A stretch of DNA of 64,000 nucleotides from Agrypnia vestita (lineage: Eukaryota > Arthropoda > Insecta > Trichoptera > Phryganeidae). Location of the stretch: positions 1 to 64,000 of the forward strand of contig JADDOH010002340.1 of NCBI GenBank assembly GCA_016648135.1, read 5' to 3'. A model generated the notes under the pieces. It did not search any database. It worked only from the letters and a program-made list of their open reading frames with translations, and was not told the DNA's origin. Each line of letters begins with the position of its first letter. Position 1 is the first letter of the stretch. The translations under genes were made by a program, and so were the position numbers. Below, one piece after another: positions 45,241 to 53,990 of the stretch.

Positions 45241-45654
45241 ATGATGATGATGATGATATATACAATAATATTCTTCTTTACTCGTACTTTTGGCCGCCTT
45301 CGTTTCCAGTCCCCAGTTCAATTCTTCCAGCGGTATCAACAACCCTATTTTTTGCTCCATTTTTTGTTTAAACATTTGGCAATAAACTTCGTTAACGCTC
45401 GGTGTGTTTAATGTGAAGTAATATTATGATAAGATATACAAGTCATGATGGATTAGTTTACAAATTGTTTTCTTTTGGCAAACTGGATTAAGATAGTGGG
45501 GCTTCTTCTAGATTGTTAAACGAACAATGATAATAGTACCGCGTATATACGAGCTATATATTACAGTGCCAATAAAAGCAGAGTTCTGGATTGCACTGTC
45601 ATCAATTTTTAGTCCGCAATCTTACACCTAATATTATTCTGTTTTTATGTTAGT

Positions 45655-45779
45655 ATTTAATATTTTCACCCCTATTTTTGGATCAAATAACAACAACTTT
45701 TCCGAATTTTCCGAATTCCAACCACCTCATAGAAAATAATCATAAATTTGATCCAAAAATAGGGGTGAAAATATTAAAT
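45655..45779. repeat. perfect 34-bp inverted repeat around a 57-nt spacer
   Basis: The arm 45655-45688 (ATTTAATATTTTCACCCCTA...) is exactly reverse-complementary to 45746-45779. The spacer contains a doubled TTTTCCGAA word. This is probably a small foldback element; no duplication of the flank is obvious. Confidence 0.9.
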
Positions 45780-45884
45780 GCGGTTTATAAATAAAAATGA
45801 ATAATTTAGAATTTTTTTGCATTAGGGAGGCGGTGAATAATAGAGTACCTCTCATTAATAACCAAATTAATTTTCCATATAGTC

Positions 45885-46190
45885 CTTTGTTTAATTTGAC
45901 GTTCACAAAAGATGTAACACCCATTTTAGACCACGCCCACTCTCTCTCTCTCTCTCTCGCTAGATTCCTGAATTGTTACAATAATAATACGCGTGTGATC
46001 AATAGTGGTGATAGTTTTACAATACTATGGTTGGGGTGTATAGTGTTGTGAATATAGTAGTGTAGTTTTGGTCCTGACGAAGAGACGGGTACGTCTCAAA
46101 ACCGGTAGACCGTAAATCTGGTAGTGGTTTTTTACTAACTTTACTAACATTCTGTTATTATGTCTAGCCACAAAGTTAATGCTTTAAATA
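45885..46190 (+). repeat. hammerhead family B unit, copy 1
   Basis: Starting near TTTGTTTAATTTGACGTTCA, this unit matches, in reverse, 48600-48910. Both contain AGACCACGCCC/GGGTCT-type text, a CT/GA microsatellite, ACAATACTATGG, GTGTATAGTGTTGTG, the hammerhead-like motif, then AATCTGGTAGTGGTTTTT and a tail TATGTCTAGCCACAAAGTTA (46159-46178). A 20-bp CT repeat (45942-45961) is included. The unit has no protein-coding content I can recognise. Confidence 0.75.
46070..46111 (+). ncRNA. hammerhead-ribozyme-like motif, family B, inactive copy
   Basis: GGTC (46070-46073), CTGACGA (46074-46080), extra A, stem II GAGACG/CGTCTC with loop GGTA, then AAAA where GAAA is required, helix III AC/GT with loop CG, the cleavage-site A at 46107, and GACC closing stem I with four perfect pairs. 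The G-to-A change at the first base of the second box (G12, an essential catalytic base in hammerheads) should abolish cleavage. Confidence 0.65.
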
Positions 46191-46199
46191 TTAATAATT

Positions 46200-47260
46200 T
46201 TAAATAAGTTGTTCGAAATGAAGATTGTTAGAAATGTGTACAATGAATGAGATATGATAATGCAAATGTAGCCACTCTTTTAAGTCAATTTCAACTTAAC
46301 CAAGCTATTTTTTTTATAAAGCCTAAAAATTGGAGTCTTCTCTTTTGAACAGCATTTAAAGCCGTCTACCTGGCTACACAGCTTGTTTCATTTTGTGTGT
46401 TTAAAAGTATTATAAATATTTATTATTTTTGCTTTCTTTTATAAAATGTATCCTCCTTGTTATGCTCTAATATATGTATCGTTTATGGTTTGTAAGATAA
46501 TAAGAATTGGATAGTTTATATAGCTCCTTTTTTGTGAATATTTAAATTCTTCATCTTTTAGTGCTTGCGAAAAATAGCGATCATAATCTTTGGATTAAAG
46601 TGGATTTCCCGAACGGCTTAGAATTCTATGCTTTCAGGGAAATGTTCGAGAATTTTTATAATTAATTTTTATAACAAAAAAATAATGAATCAGCAAACTA
46701 CTAAATAACAGTACTGAAAACAACTAAATAATACGAGTGAAAATATAAAAAAGAAAGAGAAACAGGTCTAGCTCCAAATTGGCCGCAGAATAATTAATCA
46801 ACACTCTATACGGACATATGAAGTCTGCTTTAGCATTGTTCGGTTGTAGGTTATTAGTTCAATCTAACTCCGTAACGTTTACAATGACGCTGGCTTGGTA
46901 CCTTTTTCTTGATTCACGTTTACCCCGTATAGTATCCCATTTCACAACTCGGGCGTCGTATTTCAGTTAAGTTTCGTGCTACGTCACGCTGTGTTGTGTT
47001 GCGTGCGCTCCCCCCACCCTTTTTGCGTCCTTTCACGTAACGTACGTGCCACGTCACTATCCACCCCATAGTATACTACGTGCGCGGGACACGTGGTAAG
47101 TGTCATTGATCATGCGGTGTACTTTGCTTGGCTTTTTAATCGCGAATTCTCACCATTACTCGATAATCTTTCTGTCGATGTAAACGTATATAAATTGATT
47201 AAGATAAATTAGGTCTTACTGTACGATGGCCCAAGGATCACAACCTGCATGAGCTGGCTT
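46200..47260. other. AT-rich DNA with a candidate regulatory block
   Basis: Nothing coding is recognised. At 46960-47110 a GC-richer block contains several CACGT/ACGTG words and ends ACACGTGGTAAGTGT. Its GTAAGT is a strong splice-donor match at about 47095. This could be a first exon and its promoter, but no partner exon is visible. Confidence 0.35.
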
Positions 47261-47277
47261 TAGTGATCACTCTACAC

Positions 47278-47826
47278 CAGCCGTACTCAACCTGCGGCCC
47301 GCCAAGCTTTTATATGCGGCCCGAAACACAAAATCTGGCATTGCAAGTTTTGAATATCTTAAAATACGCGCGAACAGAAAGACAAACTCCTATCTTTTTA
47401 AAACCGGCGATTTCTATAATTTAAGACCGAATATACCGTACATTCCATTGTTTTAAACATTTTTAATAGAAGTTACCTATTTATTAAAAAAAAAATGTAG
47501 ACACTATCATAAAACCAATTAAAATGGCTGTGGAACTATATCTCATTGAACGTATAATGCTTTATAGTTATCACATAATTTCAACTTAAAGTTAGATGTA
47601 CGGGAATACCCTCCTCTCCCTTAAGTATTATTATAATTCTGTTGTGTAAAAAAATATTTGTTGATTAATCAAGTGGCGGCGCCCTAATCTTGAATCAAAC
47701 GGGTTTCAACCAATACTCCTTTTCCCTATATATTTTTTTTTTCGTCGTATCAGTAAAATGTTGCGGCCCGCGTAACTTAGCAAACAGATGTATGTGGTCC
47801 GAAGAAAAAAGGGTTGAGTACCGCTG
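47278..47826. mobile_element. 549-bp non-autonomous hAT element
   Basis: The left end CAGCCGTACTCAACCTGCGG and the reverse-complemented right end CAGCGGTACTCAACCC match. The 8-bp duplication CTCTACAC is perfect (47270-47277 and 47827-47834). GCGGCCCG words lie inside both ends, a feature of several hAT families. No transposase remains. The open frame at 47690-47884 runs across the right end and is not a gene. Confidence 0.92.
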
Positions 47827-48457
47827 CTCTACACAATGCAACGTTCACCTTTTCCATCGTAAGAACATCCACAAATATTCATAGCTTCGTCTCTGTGAGA
47901 GTTCTATAATTTATCTCGATTAATTAATCTTCCCTCTGGGGACAAAATCCAGTAACTGTGTTCTTAGAGTATACCTACATATAAAAATATTGTTAGACTA
48001 TAAATTGATTAAATTATTGCGTTAGTTTTTCACTTCACTCGAGTAGTCTCGAAAATAATTGGTCTAGCACGTGAGTACTATGTTTCAATCATCAGTTGTA
48101 TAAAATATTGTTGGAGTATTTGTTTGTTCTTCAAAATGACCTCACAATGTAGTGAGGTATTCTAGGATGAACATAAATGGTTCTAGAATTCGTTATAACA
48201 TCTGTTCTTTTTCTGCAGGTTTTTACATTGAAATTTAAAGACACTAGGCCAAAATTCGACGCACTAATTCCATTTAACAAAATCATTTTACTAATAAAAA
48301 ATCAGAAAAATACACAGAGTGAAGCGTGAAGTCCCCGACACGTCGACCTTACCATTCGCGCGTCCTAGTTAACTTCGCAAACAAAAATAAAAGCGGGATG
48401 CCCCCCTCACGTCAGCACGTCATTTGCAAGCGCGCCCTACGGCCAATGGTATTTTCC

Positions 48458-48511
48458 CTGCTACGACGACCACACATACTACGGCAGCACCATGTGTGCT
48501 CTTCGTAGCAG
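48458..48511. ncRNA. miRNA-precursor-like hairpin (54 nt), function unknown
   Basis: The 5' arm CTGCTACGACGACCACACAT (48458-48477) pairs with the 3' arm ATGTGTGCTCTTCGTAGCAG (48492-48511) at 18 of 20 positions, with two isolated mismatches, around a 14-nt loop. Size, single loop and mismatches resemble an animal pre-miRNA stem. It could equally be the core of a small palindromic repeat. No expression evidence can be seen, and the pairing does not extend outward, which argues against a full pri-miRNA. Confidence 0.35.
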
Positions 48512-48599
48512 CCTGATTTTATTGATCTCAAATGCTATAACTGTTTGTTATAACATTTTTGATTGTAGCCAATACATTCGTTGCCTATTCAATTAACTT

Positions 48600-48975
48600 G
48601 TTCTGACAGAGTGTCAGTTAACTTAGTAAAAACCACTACCAGATTTAAGGTCTACCGGTTTCGAGACGTACCCGTCTCTTCGTCAGGACCAACACTACAC
48701 TACTATGTTTACAACACTATACACCACAACCATAGTATTGTTAAACTTTCACCAATATTTATCGCGTGCTTGTTAATCTTGTCAGAGACAAGCACGCACT
48801 AACTTGCCTGCAGAACAATCAGGAATCTAACGGAAGAGAGAGTGAGAGGAGGCGGGGTCTAATGTGGGTGTTACCAAATCTTTTGTGAAAGCTAAATTGA
48901 ACAAAGGTTAAATCTGGTAGTGGTTTTTACTAAGTAAACTAACACTCAGTTATAAAGTTAATGCTTTACTTATTA
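48600..48975 (-). repeat. hammerhead family B unit, copy 2, with ~45-bp inverted ends
   Basis: This is the reverse-oriented counterpart of 45885-46190. Its left end (48605-48650, CTTAGTAAAAACCACTACCA) is repeated inverted at 48906-48954 (TGGTAGTGGTTTTTACTAAG), so the whole unit is a foldback. AAAGTTAATGCTTTA follows at 48960, as in copy 1. The block between holds GA-rich and GGCGGGGTCT text matching copy 1's CT repeat and GACCACGCCC. The arrangement fits the inverted terminal layout of Penelope-like elements, though no coding part is here. Confidence 0.75.
48649..48690 (-). ncRNA. hammerhead-ribozyme-like motif, family B, intact core
   Basis: On the minus strand: GGTC (stem I), CTGACGA, extra A, GAGACG-GGTA-CGTCTC (six-pair stem II), GAAA, a two-pair helix III AC/GT with loop CG, cleavage-site A, and GACC closing stem I with four perfect pairs. 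Total 42 nt. Every core base of the hammerhead consensus (CUGANGA, GAAA, UH before the cut) is present. The only difference is the extra A after the first box. Of all copies in the window, this is the best candidate for activity. Confidence 0.7.
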
Positions 48976-48979
48976 ATAA

Positions 48980-49400
48980 TATTAACTTGTTCTGATTTTA
49001 TTATTCCTTTACCAGATCCATCCTTCTACCGTTTTATGCATGTACATATAATAAAAACAGCGTAAAAACGGCTACTTTAACTTTAATCGTGACTAACGCA
49101 AGGTCACACCAACCCGGATTTAACGCAGTATCTCCGGCTGGCCGGAAGTGACTCTGATTTGGTCATTTGCTCGTAACGCAGGCGAGCAGGTGCGCGCACT
49201 TCCGATTCGCTAACCCTGATGTGTTACCTGAGCGCGGTCCTCGATGTACGTCATCTGACGTCATCTCTCACGCGGCGGTTCAAGGACCGCGCCTCTCTCG
49301 GCTAAGCTGCCGACTCTGATAAGGCTGTTGTAGTGCAATTTTATTTTTTGTACTTTTTACACTTTTGCGGATGTTGCCCTAGTCACTAAACGGGGGGCGC
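48980..49400. other. GC-rich block without a recognised gene
   Basis: GAGCGCGGTCCT (49221) and AGGACCGCGCCT (49284) form an inverted pair, and GACGTCATCT is doubled near 49258. Composition is unlike the surrounding AT-rich DNA. No open frame is recognisable; it could be regulatory or an old element terminus. Confidence 0.3.
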
Positions 49401-49403
49401 TTA

Positions 49404-49640
49404 TTTATTTATTTATTTATTTATTTTATTTAACGCTACAACGCTTTAAAATTTTACAAATATACAGAATAATTTTTTAAAAAATAACATAAGACAGTTA
49501 AAATAATACAGTTAAAAGTTACAATAATAATAGTTAAAAGGTAATAATAATAATAATAATACAGAAAAACATAAGACAGATAAAATAATAATAAAGTTAA
49601 AGGTACAAATAATAATAGTTTAAGGTAAAATAGAAAAATT
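49404..49640 (-). repeat. 3' untranslated end and tail of the adjacent LINE
   Basis: A (TTTA)n run (49404-49430) followed by A/T-rich text with doubled GTTAAAAG/ATAATAATA units lies directly downstream, in minus orientation, of the C-terminal fragment at 49640-49980. The (TAAA)n tail matches the 3' ends of the other CR1/Jockey-like fragments. Confidence 0.6.
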
Positions 49641-49980
49641 TATTGTCCATTTCCATTTCGTTGAGATGTAAACAATTGTATCAGCTTTGTCCTATAAACA
49701 GTTATACTATCAGCAAAAATGTCAGCCGCCTCTGCATGTTCATTCCCTAATGAGTGTAATCTGGGAATTACAGAGTTTGCTAATGCATTAGTTCTGACAT
49801 TTCCACTATAATGGAATAATGCACTGTGTCTTGATGACCTCGATGGAGCATATAAGTCGATCAGATTAATAATCTGGGGGCAATCAATCAAACTATTTAT
49901 GATCCTATAAAGAAATATTATTAAACAAGAAATTCGACTCTTCATTTTTCAAAATAATCTTCAAACTTCTTCCCAGTAAT
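49640..49980 (-). pseudogene. CR1/Jockey-group LINE, C-terminal fragment
   Basis: The 101-codon frame reads MKSRISCLIIFLYRIINSLI, DCPQIINLIDLYAPSRSSRH, then ALANSVIPRLHSLGNEHAEA and DIFADSITVYRTKL. This follows the pattern LFxxIINxxIDCPxLL-xxxxPSRxxR-xxNSxxxRLxxxxN-xDIF seen at the end of these LINE proteins and also in the fragment at 52832-53116. All catalytic regions are absent. Confidence 0.8.
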
Positions 49981-50243
49981 TTGTTCTTAATTTCTTTTCA
50001 ATCATTGGCGTATCGGTATTTGTGCCTTGTAAGGATATCCTGTCGACTGTTTAAAAATTGCCAGAAACGTCCCTGTTACCACTACCAACAAACATAGTTC
50101 TTATGTATTTCAGTCTACCAACGAACCTCTTATAAAATGTTCCGAAATTTTCAAACGCCCTAAAAATGTCCTTAGGTTTTCACGGCCGTTCAGAATCTTC
50201 TGTGTATAGTTTTCTGGGATATTCTGCCGTGTATGACCTCTCT

Positions 50244-50285
50244 GGCCGACGTTTCGGATCCCATTGCAGGGTCCATAATCAGGGC
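50244..50285 (-). ncRNA. hammerhead-ribozyme-like motif, family C, left arm (defective)
   Basis: The first box reads CTGATTA (minus strand), replacing the required G8 with T. Then come T, stem II GGACCC/GGG-A-TCC with loop TGCAAT, GAAAC, a very short helix III, GTC and GGCC. The box change should prevent cleavage even though stem I (GCC/GGC) is better kept than in the right arm. Confidence 0.5.
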
Positions 50286-50383
50286 TGATGCGATGAGTTG
50301 TGTTGATATGTAGTTTAATTGCCTTACAATACTTCACCGAAGTCAGGTATTGCGAGGCAATTATATATACCTTACGAAGATCA

Positions 50384-50424
50384 GCCCTGATGATGGACCC
50401 TGCAATGGGATCCGAAACGTCACC
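50384..50424 (+). ncRNA. hammerhead-ribozyme-like motif, family C, right arm
   Basis: CTGATGA (50387-50393), extra T, stem II GGACCC (50395-50400) with GGGATCC (50407-50413, one bulged A), loop TGCAAT, GAAAC (50414-50418), then GTC (50419-50421) as the cleavage triplet. Both boxes match the consensus. Helix III can form only the A-U pair, and stem I is poor because the expected GG after the cut has been lost, so activity is doubtful. Confidence 0.5.
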
Positions 50425-50876
50425 AGAGAGGTCACGTATACACGGCAGAATATCCCATAAAACTATACACAGAAGATTCAAACGCCCTGTTTTTATCGTC
50501 TGCTAGAATTTGCATTATTATTATATTGGTTCGTTATTTATATTTTTAACCTTCTGGGGAGAAGTAAAATATTATGTTGTTATGTGACAATTTGGCGCGA
50601 CGTCCAACTGGAGAATTTTTAGATCGTGTTTAGCCTTCGGAATGCACAGCATGCTCCTCAAATGCAATCAGTGCATTTTTCTCTCCGTATCCTGTCTATA
50701 AGGTCTTGGTAGTTTGGTTTTTACATATCTTGTCATTACAGATTTCGTCTTAGCCATTAGTATCGTTCATTCGGCTTCACATCCTCCTCTGTTCTTCCAT
50801 TGTTAATAACCATTACCTGTTGCATTTCTGCCGTTCAAAACAATGAATTCTCTGGCAACAATGTTAAACTTTTTTC

Positions 50877-51425
50877 CTTTTAACTCCCTTTCTTTTAACT
50901 CGTAGCATCTGCTTGCCTACTTGCCGTCTTGTCTGCTTATCTAACGAAAAAACTTTGGATCGATTTTTAACCATTTTCCCGTGATCCAATCAGCTGAAAC
51001 TTTGCAAGCAGACCGTGGCGACGATCAAGAAGATCTATCAAATTTTCGTTAAAAAAAATTAATAATTATAGTATAATTTCGGATTTTTAGAAATTTTAAT
51101 GGTTTTTTCATATTGGAATCATTACCAAAGTTTGATTACTAGCAACGGCGGCCCGATAACATCGCGGAATATTTTCTAAATTTGAATTACTCCGTCGGTA
51201 TACATAATAGGTACTTCACTACGAATTTCGAAAATCTGAATTGACTGAAATGTTTTTAGAATTTAATCTTCAAAGCATGAAGTGTCTTATCAAAGCTCAA
51301 AACATCCGACATTTTAGAAATATATTAAATTACTGTAAGTTTAGTGTTATGTTATATGTTTTAATTCGTCTTTAATTTTTGTTATATTTTACAAAGAAAG
51401 GGAGTATAATAAAAACTTGGTTTTT
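50877..51425 (+). mobile_element. TIR repeat (ACTCCCTTTC family), copy 1
   Basis: The ends are AACTCCCTTTCTTTTAACTC and, at 51396-51412, AAAGAAAGGGAGTAT, which are inverted. Diagnostic internal text (AACTTTGCAAGCAGACCGTG, GCGACGATCAAGAA, CTCCGTCGGTAT, AATTTCGAAAAT) recurs in reverse at 56545-57092. It is about 540 bp and non-coding. The superfamily is unknown; the flank duplication, if any, is 3 bp or less. Confidence 0.75.
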
Positions 51426-51452
51426 ATGGGTTACTTTTTAAACTGTTAATTA

Positions 51453-51860
51453 CTCCCTTTATCTCGTGGCGTCTGCTTGTCTTCTTGTCTGACGAAAAAA
51501 CTTTGGATCCATTTTAAACCCCTTTCCCATGATCCAATCGAGCTGAAACTTTGCAAGCAGACTCGTGGCGACGATCAAGAATATCTGACAAATTTTCGTT
51601 AAGAAAAATTAATAATTTTTTTGGATTTTTCAAATTTTGAATGGTTTTTTCATACAAATTATTAAGTTGTATGAAAATATTTCAACACGCCTGGTAGATG
51701 CGTAACCTTCTTTTCTCTCCGTATCCTTTTTTATAGTATAATTTATTATTTATAAAAAATTTTTTGGAATTTTTTTATTACTCCCTTTCGTAGCGTCGCC
51801 CGACCGAAGTCCAACGCGTAGGTTAAGCGAAAAAAAATGTTTCAACTAGTAAATGAGAAA
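51453..51860 (+). mobile_element. TIR repeat (ACTCCCTTTC family), copy 2, rearranged
   Basis: The copy starts TTACTCCCTTTATCTCGTGG directly after copy 1. It shares its first ~190 bp, then diverges and contains another TTACTCCCTTTCGTAGCGTC start at 51778, ending GAGAAAGGGAGTATTATT (51844-51861). ATT flanks both sides. It may be a deletion derivative with a smaller element inside. Confidence 0.65.
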
Positions 51861-52049
51861 GGGAGTATTATTAAAACTTGGTTTTTATGGGTTAGTTTTT
51901 AAGTATTACAACGTTTTATCTTAAATTATTTTTTAAACGTCCAATTTCAAGAAATCAAATAACGCGATTATAAAAAACCATTCTCCATTTACAACACTAT
52001 TTTGAATACACACTGCTGTGAACATTATCTTTCCAAGTACGTTATTTCA

Positions 52050-52500
52050 CATTATTGACGTCAGCGCGTACTTTCATTTCGTTACAAATACTTAAATACA
52101 ATTTTGAAGAAGGTCAAAGCGTACGGTGTTCTCGGATTACGTCCCCCGGAACACGGCTTGCGTTGGGATATCGGTACGCGAGTGAGCTTCCCCTGTACGT
52201 CATAAGGTTCATTATCGAGCCCGGCCTCCGGCGATGCGGGCCACGACGCGATGACGATAGGCGATAGGTGTGCGATGTACTTAAAATAGGCGATAGATGA
52301 CCTACGTACTTACAATAGGCGCGTCGAGCCGATGCGATGGCTCGCTCTCTGGTGACATTGATTTAACGTCCGCATTCGAATTAAACAAATATTGGCCCGC
52401 GCTGGCGCCCTTACATACAGTTGCATTGCGTTTGAATTCACGATATTACAAACAGTGCTTTGCGAAATCGAAACGTTATCATTTTGTTGATAATTTATTT
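52050..52500. other. less AT-rich block, no recognised gene
   Basis: Two frames (70 and 85 codons) at 52055-52267 and 52297-52554 have no motif. GGCGATAGGTG and GGCGATAGATG words recur near 52258-52300. Function unknown. Confidence 0.25.
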
Positions 52501-53190
52501 ATTTTATTTCAGTATATATACGCCCATCAGAGCATTTACATAAACATTGGGTAATACATGTCGGTAATGAGAAATATAAAAAGAAAATAAAAAAAGTCAT
52601 ATAAAGAAATATAAAATGACATAATAACAGAAATATAAAAAGAGCTCTACAACTAAACTTAAACACAGAATCCATAATTTCATAAATCTATAAATACATC
52701 ATATTTTTTATAGGATTAGCGATAATTACAGAAATATAAATTAAGAATTTTTTTTTTTTATAGGATAAGAATACAAGAAAAGAGTGATAATTACATATAT
52801 TTGAGGATTATTTTTAGACATAGAGGAAAGTTCATTGTTGATTAAGAATATTGCGAATTGTATGTTTGAATTTATTTAAATTTGTGGAAAAAACGTCTAA
52901 CTGTTCAAATCTGTTAACAAGTCTGGGAAGCCTTTGAAGTGGTGAATTAAAAAAGTAATTAGTTGTCGCAGCTTCCAAGGCAAACCCTGCGTAATTTCTG
53001 GTTACTCGGGATGGAACTCGCAAACAGATTCGTTCCAACAGTTGTGGACAGTCGATGTTCCCGTTAATTATTTTGTGAAAAAAGACGAGATCAGCTACAA
53101 TTTTTCTTATTTCCAATTTATCAAGAGAGCAAAATGATCTTAAAAAGTTATAATCAATATGTGTTGATGGTAAATTAAGTTTATAATTGA
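52500..53190 (-). pseudogene. CR1/Jockey-group LINE, C-terminal fragment with 3' end
   Basis: The minus frame reads LRSFCSLDKLEIRKIVADLV, FFHKIINGNIDCPQLLERIC, LRVPSRVTRNYAGF, then TTNYFFNSPLQRLPRLVNRF and LDVFSTNLNKFKHTIRNIL. This is the standard CR1/Jockey C-terminus, similar in layout to 49640-49980 but more complete. The stop at 52832 is followed (minus orientation) by a ~330-bp AT-rich untranslated end closing with TATTTTATTTCAG-like text near 52505. The catalytic palm is missing. Confidence 0.88.
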
Positions 53191-53221
53191 TAAAAGTTTA
53201 TAATAATAAGATACTATTGTA

Positions 53222-53300
53222 CGGGCGCGTGCAGTGAGTACATTGTAGCATGACTTTTACGCAACATATATTTTGGAAAAAAAACGGAAATAATAAAATT
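53222..53300 (+). repeat. partial hAT terminus (CAGNGGCGTGCA family)
   Basis: GGGCGCGTGCAGTGAGTACA and GCATGACTTTTACGCAACAT match the left end of the 231-bp hAT at 5345. Only one end is visible. It abuts the SINE-bearing segment at 53300. Confidence 0.6.
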
Positions 53301-53705
53301 ATCGTGAGAATCCCCGCGTTTCATAATTTCATTCCGAACACGGAATATCAATATTCTTACTATTCTCGAACCAAACCAAAAGCCTGTGCTATGAAAATAG
53401 GACTAAATTGCTGGTGTCCTGGAATAGAACGACCACCGGATCGCTAGGCGAGCGTCATGACCATTACATCAATAAGCTACTCGTGTGATAATATGAAAGT
53501 AATGTTAAATTACGATTTTTAAAATTTCACTATAAAGTAAAAATTCTAAATAAATATTATGCAAGTAATTTCATCTGTTTCTAATCTAAACCCACAACTT
53601 TTTACACCTTTTGAAATCTTCACTCTCCGTATCGGTATCGTCGATACTTTTTTATAAATATCGGTATTGTATCGGCAAAAATGCGTATCGAGGCATCCCT
53701 AATTT
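53300..53705 (-). mobile_element. hAT-like segment with SINE, reverse copy of 20160-20530
   Basis: The right end TGCGTATCGAGGCATCCCTA (reverse complement TAGGGATGCCTCGATACGCA) looks like a hAT terminus. Inward lie ATCGGTATTGTATCGGCAAA, AAATATTATGCAAGTAATTT and the SINE, in the same order as the plus-strand copy at 20160. The other terminus is missing or covered by the fragment at 53222. Confidence 0.6.
53325..53495 (-). repeat. tRNA-derived SINE, family 1, copy 4
   Basis: On the minus strand: AGTAGCTTATTGATGTAATG head, a degraded B box (CGGTGGTCGTTCTATTCC), GCAATTTAGTCCTATTTTCA, and ATTCCGTGTTCGGAATGAAA. The last block is shared only with copy 3, which supports common descent of copies 3 and 4 with their host element. 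Confidence 0.75.
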
Positions 53706-53990
53706 AAATATTGTGCACATTTATTCCAGTAGATCCAAGATTGGTCGATTCGTAATAGCTGCATTGTATTAAAAGAACGAATATAAAGAAATCTATGTGT
53801 TGGTTATAATTAACTGCTATTAAAATTAAATTAAAATTTCTTTTTTATTTCGAAATTCCTACCGTGAACAATATTCTTCCATTTAATTTCTTAATCCAAA
53901 AAGAAGGATGCATAAATCTACCTTTAACTTTCACGATTACCCGGGCATTACATCGGAAATAATGTGCCGGAATTTATGGGCGAAGATTAA

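Larger units (their letters stand above)
50165..50490. repeat. foldback unit of hammerhead family C
   Basis: The left arm (50165-50290, minus) and right arm (50370-50490, plus) are inverted copies. Each runs from AGCCCTGATNATGGACCCTG through ATGGGATCCGAAACGTC, GGCAGAATATCCCA and AAACTATACACAGAAGATTC. The ~80-bp centre also has imperfect symmetry. The same unit, more decayed, lies at 30165-30355. The inverted layout and ribozyme-like core suggest a Penelope-like terminal unit. Confidence 0.75.

Noticed and set aside
45062..45375. Ser-rich and other short frames around the GAT repeat
   Set aside because: They translate the GAT/ATC microsatellite and antisense LINE text.
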